Below, one piece after another: positions 43,500-52,984 of a DNA stretch of 64,000 nucleotides. The stretch lies in contig NZ_JAGGLB010000028.1 in assembly GCF_017874215.1 (NCBI RefSeq), positions 62,001 to 126,000 of the forward strand. The letters run 5' to 3'. Source of the stretch: Paenibacillus eucommiae. GTDB lineage: Bacteria > Bacillota > Bacilli > Paenibacillales > NBRC-103111. The first letter of the stretch is position 1. Each line of letters opens with the position of its first letter. The notes beneath the pieces are model-generated. The model had not been told where the DNA came from. It ran no database searches and saw only the letters and a list, made by a program, of their open reading frames with translations. The position numbers and the translations under genes are program-made.

Positions 43500-43904
43500 A
43501 TGTATACGGATGATTTCGGTAAAATATGGACGAAGTTAACAAAGGAATTGAGAATGCAAATGGAGACCGGGCTCGCACCAACCCTGACGGAGGGACAGCT
43601 TCATGTGCTTGAGCTGCTGATTGCCGGGGAACGAATGAAGCCTTCGGATCTGATTGAATTTCTGACAACGACTCCGGCAGCTATTACAACTTTGCTCGAC
43701 CGGATGGAAAAAAATGAGTTGATTGCCCGCGAACGCGATGAGAAGGACCGCCGTGTTGTCTGGGTCAACGTTACAAACAAAGGAAAAGCGGAATGCAAGC
43801 GAGGCATGGACATTCGGGACAAGCTGCTGAATGCCTACCTGAGCCGCGTTTCCGCTCATAATCAAAAACTGCTGATTTACTTACTCGGGAAAGTTGCGAA
43901 TTAA
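43500..43904 (+). CDS. MarR-family transcriptional regulator
   Basis: The protein has 134 residues, a typical MarR winged helix: LTEGQLHVLELL, the recognition region MKPSDLIEFLTTTPAAITTLLDRMEKNELI and the wing ERDEKDRRVVWVNVTNKG. It binds DNA as a dimer; its ligand and target are unknown. The 16-bp direct repeats upstream may be part of its control. Its last 24 bases overlap the convergent pseudouridine synthase gene. Confidence 0.9.
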   Translation: MYTDDFGKIWTKLTKELRMQMETGLAPTLTEGQLHVLELLIAGERMKPSDLIEFLTTTPAAITTLLDRMEKNELIARERDEKDRRVVWVNVTNKGKAECKRGMDIRDKLLNAYLSRVSAHNQKLLIYLLGKVAN

Positions 43905-44579
43905 TTCCGGCCAGAGCTGCCAGGGATGCTGCTCCGGAGGGAGTGAACGAAAGCGGAGCTCCTCCTTCAAGGTTGGGTGCTCGAACGCAAGCCCGGTTGA
44001 CCATAGGGCCAACTGCTGACCAGGCCGATTCACGCTGCTTCCATAACGCTGGTCGCCATAAAGCGGAGACCCGGCAGCCGCCAGCTGGACACGGATTTGA
44101 TGGGAACGTCCGGTGTGAAGCTTAATACGGACCAGGCTGAGGCCGTCCTTGCTCCCCAATAGCTGGTAATCGAGTATGGCTTGCTTAGCCCCGGCACTTC
44201 CTTCACTGACGACATGAACCGTATTGGTTTTCGTATCCTTCAGCAGCCAATCAATGAGGGTTCCCTGAGGATGCTTCAGCTTCCCATGGATAACCGCGGT
44301 GTAGATCTTGTCCAAAGATCGGCTGCGCACGGTTTCCGATAACCTGGAAGCGGCTTTAGACGTTTTGGCGAACACCATAACGCCTCCCACAGGCCTGTCC
44401 AGACGATGGACGAGCCCGAGGTATACATTGCCAGGTTTGCCGTGCCGAAGCTTTAAATCGGCTTTCAAGACGCTCAGCAGGTCAGGATCTCTGGACTCAT
44501 CCTCCTGAGTCGGCATATTGACAGGCTTGACGACGACAAGGATATGATTATCCTCATAGAGTACCTGAATACTTGCCAT
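43881..44579 (-). CDS. RluA-family pseudouridine synthase
   Basis: The protein has 232 residues, with the catalytic aspartate D61 in HRLDRPVGG and the later LHTGRSHQIRVQLA motif. It has no N-terminal S4 domain, which places it with the short RluA/YhcT-like branch. It modifies uridine in rRNA or tRNA; the target cannot be told. It follows the methyltransferase gene within 3 bases on the same strand, so two RNA-modifying enzymes appear to be cotranscribed. Its 3' end overlaps marR by 24 bases. Confidence 0.9.
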   Translation of the reverse strand: MASIQVLYEDNHILVVVKPVNMPTQEDESRDPDLLSVLKADLKLRHGKPGNVYLGLVHRLDRPVGGVMVFAKTSKAASRLSETVRSRSLDKIYTAVIHGKLKHPQGTLIDWLLKDTKTNTVHVVSEGSAGAKQAILDYQLLGSKDGLSLVRIKLHTGRSHQIRVQLAAAGSPLYGDQRYGSSVNRPGQQLALWSTGLAFEHPTLKEELRFRSLPPEQHPWQLWPELIRNFPE

Positions 44580-44582
44580 ACG

Positions 44583-45446
44583 TTATTGCTCCCAACGGCC
44601 TAAGATGCCACAAGGAAGCTTTAAGCCGGAATGTGTAATCGGCAGTCCGATTTCGCCACTAGTAATAGTACCAGCGAATTCACGCTTCATGGCCAAGGTT
44701 AGAATATTTGACAATACGGTTGAGGAAATACCTGTCGTATAGGAATTGATGAGCAAGAACAATGGATTGTCAGATAAAATGGACATGCAGGACTGAATGA
44801 AGGGGAAGAGATCATCTTCAAGCTTCCAGGTTTCACCCGCGGGTCCCCGTCCATAAGAGGGCGGATCCATAATTATGGCATCATATTTGCTGCCGCGGCG
44901 CTGCTCCCGCTGCACGAATTTAAATACATCATCGGTAATGAAGCGCACCGGACGGGAGCCTAGACCGGAGAGATGAAGATTCTCCTTGGCCCATTGCACG
45001 ACACCCTTGGAGGCATCCACATGGCATACCTCGGCACCGGCATAAGCGCAGGCAACGCTAGCTCCGCCTGTATAGGCGAACAGATTGAGCACTTTGATGG
45101 GGCGCCCGCTACTAGAGATTTTATCCATCATCCATTTCCAATTAACGGCCTGCTCCGGGAATAAACCGGTATGTTTAAAGCTCGTTGGCTTGATGTGGAA
45201 GGTCAGCTTGTTATCATAAGTGATCTGCCAGCGGTCCGGAAGTTCTTTCCGGTATTTCCATTGACCGCCGCCGCTTGAACTTCTATGATAATGAGCGTCA
45301 GCTGTGAGCCACTGCCTGCTTTCCTCCAGAGGCCATATGACCTGCGGGTCCGGTCTTCGGAGTACATAGCTGCCCCAACGCTCGAGCTTTTCTCCGCCAC
45401 CCGTATCGAGCAGCTCGTAATCTGTCCAATCTTCTGCATAGAACAT
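44583..45446 (-). CDS. class I SAM-dependent methyltransferase (rRNA large-subunit type)
   Basis: The protein has 287 residues from the ATG at 45446; an ATG four codons earlier lies directly on the AAAGG ribosome binding site. It has the SAM motif VLNLFAYTGGASVACAYAG, a second motif VCHVDASKGVVQWAKEN and the catalytic DPPSYGRGP, as in RlmI/RlmK-type and related RNA cytosine or guanine methyltransferases. The N-terminal part lacks a PUA domain. A role in rRNA modification is likely from family and from the neighbouring pseudouridine synthase; the target base is not known. Confidence 0.82.
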   Translation of the reverse strand: MFYAEDWTDYELLDTGGGEKLERWGSYVLRRPDPQVIWPLEESRQWLTADAHYHRSSSGGGQWKYRKELPDRWQITYDNKLTFHIKPTSFKHTGLFPEQAVNWKWMMDKISSSGRPIKVLNLFAYTGGASVACAYAGAEVCHVDASKGVVQWAKENLHLSGLGSRPVRFITDDVFKFVQREQRRGSKYDAIIMDPPSYGRGPAGETWKLEDDLFPFIQSCMSILSDNPLFLLINSYTTGISSTVLSNILTLAMKREFAGTITSGEIGLPITHSGLKLPCGILGRWEQ

Positions 45447-45683
45447 GCTGTAAACCATCCTTTTTGCTGTAATCTTTTCAGCTTCATTTGATTTCTTGGG
45501 ACCCGGCGGGTAACCGGGTCATGTAGAGTCACGTAGTGCAAGAATAAGCCAGCACAGTGGTGCTGCTCTTCTATTCTTTCCAGAGGGCTGTCAGGACAAC
45601 CCTGTAAACAGGATGTTTCATCTTATACGGGCCAAGGTTATACATGTAAGTATGGTTTAAAACCTGGTTATAAAATTCTGATT

Positions 45684-46787
45684 TTAAAAGTCTGATTTTT
45701 CAAGAAGTTTAGGCAATTCAGTTTGAACAAAATTGGAAAGCAGCTCATCCAGCAGCTCTGTTTTTAGATCTTCCTTTACTTGCTCCAAGGTTTGGATATC
45801 GCGGGATTCAACTTTAATAATATGATAGCCGAAATCGGTAAGGACGGGATCGCTGATCGTGCCGATAGGGAGTTTTGAAGAAGCCACTTTGAATTCCTCA
45901 ACAAAGCTCGTTAACGGGGCGTCTTCAATTAATCCACCGAGGTCCGAAGATCCGGGATCATCAGAGTATTCCTTGGCTAATGCTGCGAAATCACCTTTGT
46001 TTTTGAGCTTGGTCTGGACTTCTTGAGCCCGCTTTAGCGCTTCAGCTTCCGTACGTAGAGGCTCGTAGTTATCATCCTCCAAACCGATTAGAATGTGGCG
46101 CAAAGTGACAGAGGTGTAGGTGTCTTTATCTATCGCGAGATTGTCTTGATATTTGGCTTTAAGCTGGCTTTCTGTGATAGTTGAGGTAAGGAAGTCTAAA
46201 CCTGATTGATAACGAGTCAAGAAAAGCTCCAGGTCAGCTTCTGTTACATTAGCAGCTTTGATATCTTTGGCAAACTGATCAGAGTAAGATTTCCAGTCCT
46301 TGATATGTTCCAAAGCTAATTTTTTGGCATTTGACTTGATTGTTGCAGAAGCACGGCTGTATAGAATCTCATCTCTCAGCAAATTATTGAGTGCCTCTCG
46401 ATTATATTCAGGTGTATCCTCGTAGGAGCCTGCAAATAGTAGCTTCTCAATGTTCAAATAAGTATCGAATTGCTTCTGGGTTACTTTGCCGCCTCTATAG
46501 GTTGCTACGATATGGTTCGGATTTTTTCCCATCCAAATCGTATTGTTGGCTTCATCCCATTCTACGGGCTTGCCCAGAGATTCGCTGATGAAACGGAGAG
46601 GTACATAGGTGTTCCCTTCATAAATAAAGCCTTTGCCTTCTTTGGGTGCTTTTTCAACACCGTCAAACATATACTTCAAGTTCCGGAAGTTCACCTCAAT
46701 TTTTGTGCCTGCTGCCATAACCACACTACCGCTTAGGAGGGTTCCAATGGTTAGTCCTACAATTAAACCTTTCATCTTGTCTTTCAT
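45684..46787 (-). CDS. exported PpiC-type peptidyl-prolyl isomerase with stalk domain
   Basis: The protein has 367 residues. The signal peptide ends near VVMAAG, with no lipobox cysteine. A copper-amine-oxidase N-like stalk domain (~30-92, NTYVPLRFISESLGK) precedes a SurA/PrsA-like helical chaperone region (~95-225) and a parvulin domain (~226-327, LRHILIG, SDDPGSSDLGGLI, GYHIIKV). It should help fold secreted proteins outside the membrane. Classical PrsA is a lipoprotein; here the stalk takes the place of the lipid anchor. It is transcribed alone, divergent from the glg operon. Confidence 0.88.
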   Translation of the reverse strand: MKDKMKGLIVGLTIGTLLSGSVVMAAGTKIEVNFRNLKYMFDGVEKAPKEGKGFIYEGNTYVPLRFISESLGKPVEWDEANNTIWMGKNPNHIVATYRGGKVTQKQFDTYLNIEKLLFAGSYEDTPEYNREALNNLLRDEILYSRASATIKSNAKKLALEHIKDWKSYSDQFAKDIKAANVTEADLELFLTRYQSGLDFLTSTITESQLKAKYQDNLAIDKDTYTSVTLRHILIGLEDDNYEPLRTEAEALKRAQEVQTKLKNKGDFAALAKEYSDDPGSSDLGGLIEDAPLTSFVEEFKVASSKLPIGTISDPVLTDFGYHIIKVESRDIQTLEQVKEDLKTELLDELLSNFVQTELPKLLEKSDF

Positions 46788-46973
46788 GTTATGTAATTGC
46801 CACCTTTCGAATCGAGATATAGATAGGTTTCACCGGAAAGGTTGAAAATCCTTTTTTTTCTTCCTGAAAGATTAAAGGAATTTCCCTGACAGATGTAGTA
46901 TTTAATCATTTACAGTATTTTGATAGCATTTATTTGCTTTTGCAAGCAACCGACTCTAGAGAGGGGGGAAGAC

Positions 46974-48965
46974 ATGAAGAGCACAGTGCCCAGCTCGGAA
47001 GATTTGTTTTTATTTCATGAAGGCTCCCTGTATCAAAGCTATAAGCTATTAGGCGCGCATGTAAATAAGGAGGAAGGTTCAGAGGGGGTTCGCTTTAGCC
47101 TCTGGGCGCCTCATGCCCAAGAAGTTCGGGTGATTGGCGATTTTAACGAATGGACGGGCCATAAGCATATCATGAAGCCGCTGAGCACGCTAGGTGTATG
47201 GACTTTATTTATACCGGAAGCGCGGGAATACGATTATTACAAATATGAAATTCATACACGTGACGACAGAATATTGCTCAAAGCAGATCCGTATGCCTTT
47301 TATTCAGAGCTGCGGCCTGGAACGGCTTCAAGAGTTTATGATTTGGAAGGCTATGAATGGCAGGATCAAGCTTGGCAGAAGCTTCAGGCAGAGACAACCA
47401 GCTATAACCAGCCTCTGTCCATTTATGAAGTTCATTTGGGCACTTGGAAAAAAGAAGAGAGGTATAGTGACGTCCTTTATTCGTACAGGCAGCTGGCAGA
47501 TGAGCTAGTGGATTATGTTGCAGATATGGGGTACACGCATATCGAGCTGATGCCGTTAGCGGAGCATCCTTTTGACCGGTCATGGGGCTACCAGGCAACC
47601 GGATATTACTCCGTAACAAGCCGTCATGGCACGCCTAAGGATTTCATGTACTTCGTGGACCGCTGTCATCAGCGCGGCATCGGCGTTATTATGGACTGGG
47701 TGCCTGGCCACTTCTGCAAGGATGATCATGGCTTAAGGCAATTCGACGGCACGCCGATGTATGAATATCAGGATCTGCGCAAAGCGGATAAACCTGAATG
47801 GGGGACGCTGACCTTTGATTTCGGCAGACCGGAGGTGATCAGCTTTTTAATTTCCAATGCGGTATTTTGGATGGATGTCTTTCATATCGATGGAATAAGA
47901 GTTGATGCGGTAGCCAGCATGATTTACATGAATCTAGGCAAGCCACCCGAGCTTGCAGTCAAGAATGAATTCGGCGGCGAGGATAATCCCGAAGCTATCG
48001 CTTTGCTTAAGAAGCTCAATCAGGTGATTTTCTCACTATACCCCAACGCGCTGATGATGGCTGAGGATTCCACGGATTGGCCCATGGTAACGGCACCTGT
48101 TCATGCTGGTGGATTGGGATTCAATTATAAATGGAATATGGGCTGGATGAACGATATGCTGCGCTATATGAAGCTGGACCCGCTTGAACGCAGCTGGCAT
48201 CACAAGCTGATAACTTTTTCTTTCATGTATACCTTCAGTGAAAATTATATTCTTCCTCTATCCCATGATGAAGTGGTTCACGGTAAACGTTCGCTGCTGC
48301 ACAAAATGCCAGGCGATTATTGGCAGAAGTTCGCCAACCTGCGTGCCTTTTATGGGTATATGATGGCTCATCCGGGCAAGAAGCTGCTGTTCATGGGAGG
48401 GGAATATGGTCAATTCGATGAGTGGAAGGATCTGGAGGAGCTGGACTGGTTCCTGCTGGATTATGAGATGCACAGCAGCATGCACCATTATGTAAAAGAA
48501 TTGAACGCTTTCTATCGCAATGAGCCGGCCTTGTGGCAATATGATCATCAGCCTGAAGGCTTTGAGTGGATCAATCCACATGATGAGAGTCAAAGTGTGG
48601 TTGCATTTATTCGCAAGGGCAAGCAGCGTGAGGATGATTTGATACTCGTCTGCAACTTTACTCCTGTCATGCATCCGGATTATCGCATTGGTGTGCCTGG
48701 AGCTGGCGTGTATCAAGAAGTATTCAACAGTGATTCAGCGGGCTACGGCGGTTCAGGTGTTTGCAATGCCGATAAGCTGATCACGGAAAAAAGAGAATGG
48801 CATCAGCTGCCAAATAGTCTGTCCATTGTGGTTCCACCGCTTGCAGCCGTTTTTTTCAAGCGAATTGAAGGTATGCCATTTGACGATGATGAAGGGGGAA
48901 CACCGGAATGCGCGACAAAGAATGTGTTGCCATGCTCCTTGCAGGTGGAGAAGGAAGAAGATTAG
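46974..48965 (+). CDS. glgB: 1,4-alpha-glucan branching enzyme
   Basis: The protein has 663 residues from the ATG at 46974 (GAGGGGGGAAG site). The N-terminal CBM48 (~30-120, FSLWAPHAQEVRVIGDFNEW) is followed by the GH13 barrel with DWVPGHF, the nucleophile aspartate in DGIRVDAVASM, the acid glutamate in MAEDST and LPLSHDEVVHGK. It makes alpha-1,6 branches in glycogen. The last ~30 residues (after FFKRIEGM) run through the start of glgC in another frame, giving a 58-base overlap, and look like added sequence. It is the first gene of glgBCDA. Confidence 0.95.
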   Translation: MKSTVPSSEDLFLFHEGSLYQSYKLLGAHVNKEEGSEGVRFSLWAPHAQEVRVIGDFNEWTGHKHIMKPLSTLGVWTLFIPEAREYDYYKYEIHTRDDRILLKADPYAFYSELRPGTASRVYDLEGYEWQDQAWQKLQAETTSYNQPLSIYEVHLGTWKKEERYSDVLYSYRQLADELVDYVADMGYTHIELMPLAEHPFDRSWGYQATGYYSVTSRHGTPKDFMYFVDRCHQRGIGVIMDWVPGHFCKDDHGLRQFDGTPMYEYQDLRKADKPEWGTLTFDFGRPEVISFLISNAVFWMDVFHIDGIRVDAVASMIYMNLGKPPELAVKNEFGGEDNPEAIALLKKLNQVIFSLYPNALMMAEDSTDWPMVTAPVHAGGLGFNYKWNMGWMNDMLRYMKLDPLERSWHHKLITFSFMYTFSENYILPLSHDEVVHGKRSLLHKMPGDYWQKFANLRAFYGYMMAHPGKKLLFMGGEYGQFDEWKDLEELDWFLLDYEMHSSMHHYVKELNAFYRNEPALWQYDHQPEGFEWINPHDESQSVVAFIRKGKQREDDLILVCNFTPVMHPDYRIGVPGAGVYQEVFNSDSAGYGGSGVCNADKLITEKREWHQLPNSLSIVVPPLAAVFFKRIEGMPFDDDEGGTPECATKNVLPCSLQVEKEED

Positions 48966-50059
48966 GGGTGTTGACCAACAAGTTGGCCAAACCTGCCGTT
49001 CATTTTGGAGGCAAATACCGGATTATCGATTTTACGCTTAGCAATTGCACCAATTCAGGGATTGATACCGTAGGTGTACTGACCCAGTACCAGCCGCTCG
49101 TGCTCAATTCGTATATTGGAATCGGCAGCTCCTGGGATCTCGACCGCAAATACGGAGGTGTCACCGTCCTTCCTCCCTTCATGGAACAAAAAGGCGGGGA
49201 CTGGTACAAAGGAACAGCGGATGCGATTTACCGGAACATTGCATTTATCGAGCAGTATGATCCTGAGTATGTATTGGTCATTTCAGGCGACCATATTTAC
49301 AAAATGGATTATGACCTCATGTTAAATTTTCATAAAGCTAACGATGCTGATGCCACAATAGCTGTTATTGAGGTAAAATGGGAGGAAGCCAGCCGCTTTG
49401 GCATCATGAGTGTGGATAAGAATAACAGCATTACTGAATTTGCTGAAAAACCTAAAGTGCCTGAAAGCAATCTGGCTTCTATGGGTGTATACATATTTAG
49501 CTGGAAGGTCCTCAAAGAGTACCTTATCAAAGACGAGGATGATCCGGAATCAAGCAAGGATTTTGGCAAGGATCTTATACCTGCGATGCTCAGGGATCAG
49601 GCGAGAATGTTCGCTTATCCGTTCGAAGGCTATTGGAAGGATGTCGGGACGATTCAAAGCTTGTGGGAAGCCAATATGGATTTATTGGATGAGAACAATG
49701 AGCTGAATTTGAACGATAAAAATTGGCGGGTATATTCGGTAAATCCTTATCAGCCTGCACAATATGTCGCCCCCACAGCATCGATCAAGAGATCGCTCGT
49801 TAACGAAGGCTGTGCTGTATTCGGAACAGTCGATCATTCTGTGTTGTTCTATGGCGTTCAAATCGGGGAGGGCAGTCTGATTAAAGATTCTGTTATTATG
49901 CCAAATGCGCAGATCGGAGCCAATGTGATCATTAACAAAGCAATTATTGGAGAGAACACGGTCGTTGAGGATGGGGCTGTAATTGGCGAAGAGGATGGCG
50001 AGATCGTACTGATTGGTGGCAATGAGCGAATAAGGGCAACTTCAAATCAGGAAGGGTGA
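48908..50059 (+). CDS. glgC: glucose-1-phosphate adenylyltransferase, catalytic subunit
   Basis: The protein has 383 residues, with the nucleotidyltransferase motif MLLAGGEGRRLGVLTNKLAKPAVHFGGKYRIIDF, the substrate loop WYKGTADAIYRN, the metal site SGDHIYKMDY and the FAEKP motif, then a left-handed beta-helix C-terminus. It makes ADP-glucose, the first committed step of glycogen synthesis. The ATG lies inside glgB (AAGGGGG site). The next gene starts at the stop codon, so the two subunit genes are tightly coupled. Confidence 0.95.
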   Translation: MRDKECVAMLLAGGEGRRLGVLTNKLAKPAVHFGGKYRIIDFTLSNCTNSGIDTVGVLTQYQPLVLNSYIGIGSSWDLDRKYGGVTVLPPFMEQKGGDWYKGTADAIYRNIAFIEQYDPEYVLVISGDHIYKMDYDLMLNFHKANDADATIAVIEVKWEEASRFGIMSVDKNNSITEFAEKPKVPESNLASMGVYIFSWKVLKEYLIKDEDDPESSKDFGKDLIPAMLRDQARMFAYPFEGYWKDVGTIQSLWEANMDLLDENNELNLNDKNWRVYSVNPYQPAQYVAPTASIKRSLVNEGCAVFGTVDHSVLFYGVQIGEGSLIKDSVIMPNAQIGANVIINKAIIGENTVVEDGAVIGEEDGEIVLIGGNERIRATSNQEG

Positions 50060-50065
50060 GTGCGC

Positions 50066-51175
50066 ATGAAAAAGGTTATGGGTGTTATTAATTTAGTGAA
50101 TGAGCCGGATGATTTGGAGGAGTTGACTTATTTCCGCTGCCCCGCATCTGTGCCTTTTGGCGGACGCTACCGCTTGATCGATTTCACTTTGTCGAGCATG
50201 GTGAATTCAGGGATAGACAACGTGGCGGTGTTTACACAGCATAAATACCGTTCCTTGATGGATCACCTCGGGTCGGGCAAGGAATGGGATCTGGACCGCA
50301 AGAGAGACGGCTTGTTCGTATTGCCTTCGGTGTTAGATGAGCCTACAGGGATTTCAAGAGGAGATTTATTTCAGTTTTATAGTCACCGGGATTATTTCTA
50401 CCGTGGCAAGGAAGAGCTCGTTATTATTTCCCGCAGCCATATGGTGTGCAACATTAATTATAATGAGGTCGTGAGCTATCATCAGGATATGCAAGCAGAT
50501 ATTACGGTCATTTATAAAGAAGTCGACGAAGAGATACCAGCGAAATTCCGCAGACTTGCCGTCAAGGACGATGGCCGGGTAACATTGATCGAGGATCATA
50601 CAGGAAGACTTCGCACGAATAAGATTTCTATGGAAATGTATGTCATGAGCAAGGCGCTCCTGCTTGATATGGTCGAGTCTTGCCTTGCCCAAGGCTATGA
50701 TCACCTCGTTAGAGACGGCATTATGAAAAATATCGATAAGCTTAGCGTTTACGGCTATAAATACGAAGGCCATTTGGGTATTGTTAATTCGATTCAAAGC
50801 TATTACAGGCAGAGCATGCAGCTGCTTGATCCGAAGGTGTGGCGGGAGCTGTTCTTCCAGAAAAATTTGATTTATACCAAGGTTAAGGATGAACCACCAG
50901 CCAAGTATCTGGACAGCGCGAACGTCAAAAATTCCTTGATTGCTAACGGCTGCATCATTGAAGGCAGGGCTGAGAACTGCATCTTGTTCCGAGGTGTGAA
51001 AATTCGCAAAGGCGCGTATGTGAAGAACAGTATTATTTTGCAAAACTGTGAGATTGAAGAAAATGTCATTATTGAAAATGCCATATTGGACAAGGATGTC
51101 TTTATCAGCAGAGGACGCGTCCTTACCGGGGATTACAGAGCGCCTTTTATTGCTGCCAAAACGAAAGTCATCTAA
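50066..51175 (+). CDS. glgD: glucose-1-phosphate adenylyltransferase-like subunit GlgD
   Basis: The protein has 369 residues and is related to GlgC, but the N-terminal nucleotide loop is altered: the GGxGxRL motif is replaced by a shorter MGVINLVNEP sequence and the later motifs read FGGRYRLIDF and SRSHMVCNINY. This is the GlgD type that in Firmicutes pairs with GlgC as a regulatory or activating subunit. The ATG at 50066 is chosen over a GTG at 50060 that directly follows the glgC stop. Confidence 0.92.
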   Translation: MKKVMGVINLVNEPDDLEELTYFRCPASVPFGGRYRLIDFTLSSMVNSGIDNVAVFTQHKYRSLMDHLGSGKEWDLDRKRDGLFVLPSVLDEPTGISRGDLFQFYSHRDYFYRGKEELVIISRSHMVCNINYNEVVSYHQDMQADITVIYKEVDEEIPAKFRRLAVKDDGRVTLIEDHTGRLRTNKISMEMYVMSKALLLDMVESCLAQGYDHLVRDGIMKNIDKLSVYGYKYEGHLGIVNSIQSYYRQSMQLLDPKVWRELFFQKNLIYTKVKDEPPAKYLDSANVKNSLIANGCIIEGRAENCILFRGVKIRKGAYVKNSIILQNCEIEENVIIENAILDKDVFISRGRVLTGDYRAPFIAAKTKVI

Positions 51176-51221
51176 GCACTAGACATAGATTGCTCCATTC
51201 CAAGGTTAGCTAAAGAAAAAA

Positions 51222-51239
51222 GTTTTGCTCAAGCAAAAC
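51222..51239 (+). other. small hairpin in the glgD-glgA spacer
   Basis: GTTTTGCT, loop CA, AGCAAAAC, with an A-rich stretch in front. No T run follows, so it is not a terminator. It lies 16 nt before the glgA start and could influence mRNA stability or relative expression. Confidence 0.5.
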
Positions 51240-51255
51240 GCTAAGGAGAGGAACT

Positions 51256-52686
51256 ATGAAAATACTGTTTGTTGCTTCCGAAGCGGTGCCTTTTGTCAAA
51301 TCTGGCGGTTTAGCCGACGTGATCGGTTCTTTACCGAAAGAGCTTAAGCACCAGGGTGTGGATGTTAGGGTCATATTACCTAAATATGAGGATATTCCTC
51401 ATACATACAAAGAAAATATGAAGACAGCAGCTTCATTCGATGTGCACCTGGGCTGGAGAAAGCATTATATGGGTATACAAATGCTGCAGCATGAGGGAGT
51501 TACCTTCTATTTTGCAGATAATGAGTTTTATTTTAAGCGCAAGGGATTGTATGGTTATGGAGATGAAGCGGAGCGTTTTGCCTTCTTTTGCCGTGGAGTC
51601 ATTGAAGCACTGCCTTACTTGGATTTTCAACCGGACATCATTCATTGTCATGACTGGCAAAGTGCAATGATTCCGGTGTTGTTGAAGGCACATTACAGCC
51701 ACTTATCTTTTTTTGCCTCGATCAAAACGGTGCTCACCATTCATAACTTGAAGTATCAAGGGGTGTTTGGGCGGCCTCTGCTGCAGGACTTGCTGGGTTT
51801 AAGCGATGACTACTTCTCAGGCACTGCCTTGGAGCTGCATGGAGGCGCCAGCTTTCTGAAAGGAGGCCTGCAGTTTGCCGATCGAATTACAACGGTCAGT
51901 CAGACCTACGCCGAGGAGATCAAGACACCTTATTATGGCGAAAACCTGGATAGCTTGCTTCGTTACAGGAGTGAAAGCTTAAGCGGGATAGTGAACGGAA
52001 TTGATTATGAGTCCTACGATCCTATGAATGACCCACATTTAGTGGCGCCTTACCGGGATTCTCTCAGCAAAAAGCAGCTCAACAAGCTTGCTCTGCAAGA
52101 GAGGCTTGGGCTTCCAATCGATGGGGCGGTACCCATGTTCGTTCTAGTTACACGGTTAGTGGAGCAGAAAGGGCTCGATCTTATTGCCTATCTGCTTCCT
52201 GAACTGCTATCTCTGAATGCTCAATGGGTTGTACTAGGCACAGGGGAGTATGGATATGAACAGCTTCTGCGGGATACGGCTTACACCCATCCAGATAAGC
52301 TGTCTGCCCAGATTACCTTTGATGATGGCTTGGCCCGCCAAATCTATGCAGCTTCTGACTTTTTCCTGATGCCTTCCCAGTTCGAGCCTTGTGGCATCGG
52401 CCAGCTGATTGCCCTGCGCTATAGATCAATTCCCATCGTCAGGGAAACGGGGGGACTCAAGGACACAGTCCAGTCGTATAATGAGGATACGGGACAAGGT
52501 ACAGGCTTCAGCTTCAGCAATTATAACGCTCACGACCTTCTTTATACGATTCGGAGAGCTCTTCATTTCTATAGTGATGATCCGGATGCCTGGAAGAAAA
52601 TACATCAAAATGTGAAAAAAAGCGATTTTAGCTGGAAGAAATCTGCCCAACAATATATAGCGCTGTATAAAAATGAGCTGAACTAG
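51256..52686 (+). CDS. glgA: glycogen (starch) synthase, ADP-glucose type
   Basis: The protein has 476 residues of GT5 family. The N-terminal KSGGLADVIGSLP is the ADP-glucose-binding KxGGL motif. Further motifs are HCHDWQSAMIP, TIHNLKYQG, VTRLVEQKGLDL and PSQFEPCGIGQL near the C-terminus. It elongates alpha-1,4 glucan from ADP-glucose. RBS AAGGAGAGG. It is last in glgBCDA. No glycogen phosphorylase gene lies in the window, though glgP often ends this operon in Bacillus. Confidence 0.95.
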   Translation: MKILFVASEAVPFVKSGGLADVIGSLPKELKHQGVDVRVILPKYEDIPHTYKENMKTAASFDVHLGWRKHYMGIQMLQHEGVTFYFADNEFYFKRKGLYGYGDEAERFAFFCRGVIEALPYLDFQPDIIHCHDWQSAMIPVLLKAHYSHLSFFASIKTVLTIHNLKYQGVFGRPLLQDLLGLSDDYFSGTALELHGGASFLKGGLQFADRITTVSQTYAEEIKTPYYGENLDSLLRYRSESLSGIVNGIDYESYDPMNDPHLVAPYRDSLSKKQLNKLALQERLGLPIDGAVPMFVLVTRLVEQKGLDLIAYLLPELLSLNAQWVVLGTGEYGYEQLLRDTAYTHPDKLSAQITFDDGLARQIYAASDFFLMPSQFEPCGIGQLIALRYRSIPIVRETGGLKDTVQSYNEDTGQGTGFSFSNYNAHDLLYTIRRALHFYSDDPDAWKKIHQNVKKSDFSWKKSAQQYIALYKNELN

Positions 52687-52810
52687 CCCCGATTGCTGCG
52701 GTATTGGATGGGCTCGTGATTGCCCGTCGTCGGAATCCCGTAGTCTGAATGACGACTGCGGGTTATTCTCGTTTGAACATTGCAAACAAGATTCATGTTG
52801 CAGCATCAAA

Positions 52811-52851
52811 AAAAGCCTGGCAGTAGCTGATTCGCTGCCCGGGCTTTTTTT
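52811..52851 (+). terminator. terminator of the glg operon
   Basis: AAAGCCTGGCAG pairs with CTGCCCGGGCTTT with one C-T mismatch and one bulge, and runs into seven T. An extra hairpin CCCGTAGTC / GACTGCGGG lies just upstream at about 52738-52763. Confidence 0.85.
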
Positions 52852-52880
52852 ATGATCGGAAAGTAAGAGCGAGTGCTTCA

Positions 52881-52956
52881 CTTAACGATGTTTTTCATCG
52901 TTAAAGCGAGTGTTTCTAGGCCAACAGTCATGTTAACGATGAAAAACATGCTTAAA
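52881..52956 (+). repeat. iteron cluster IV (two units, shortened)
   Basis: CTTAACGATG, TTTTT, CATCGTTAAA at 52881-52905 and GTTAACGATG, AAAAA, CATGCTTAAA at 52932-52956. The order (T-loop first, A-loop last) equals the first and last units of the four-unit clusters, so an internal deletion of two units is likely. It leads into cloverleaf copy C. Confidence 0.85.
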
Positions 52957-52984
52957 ATCATCAGGTCCTTCTCATCTGCGCCAA

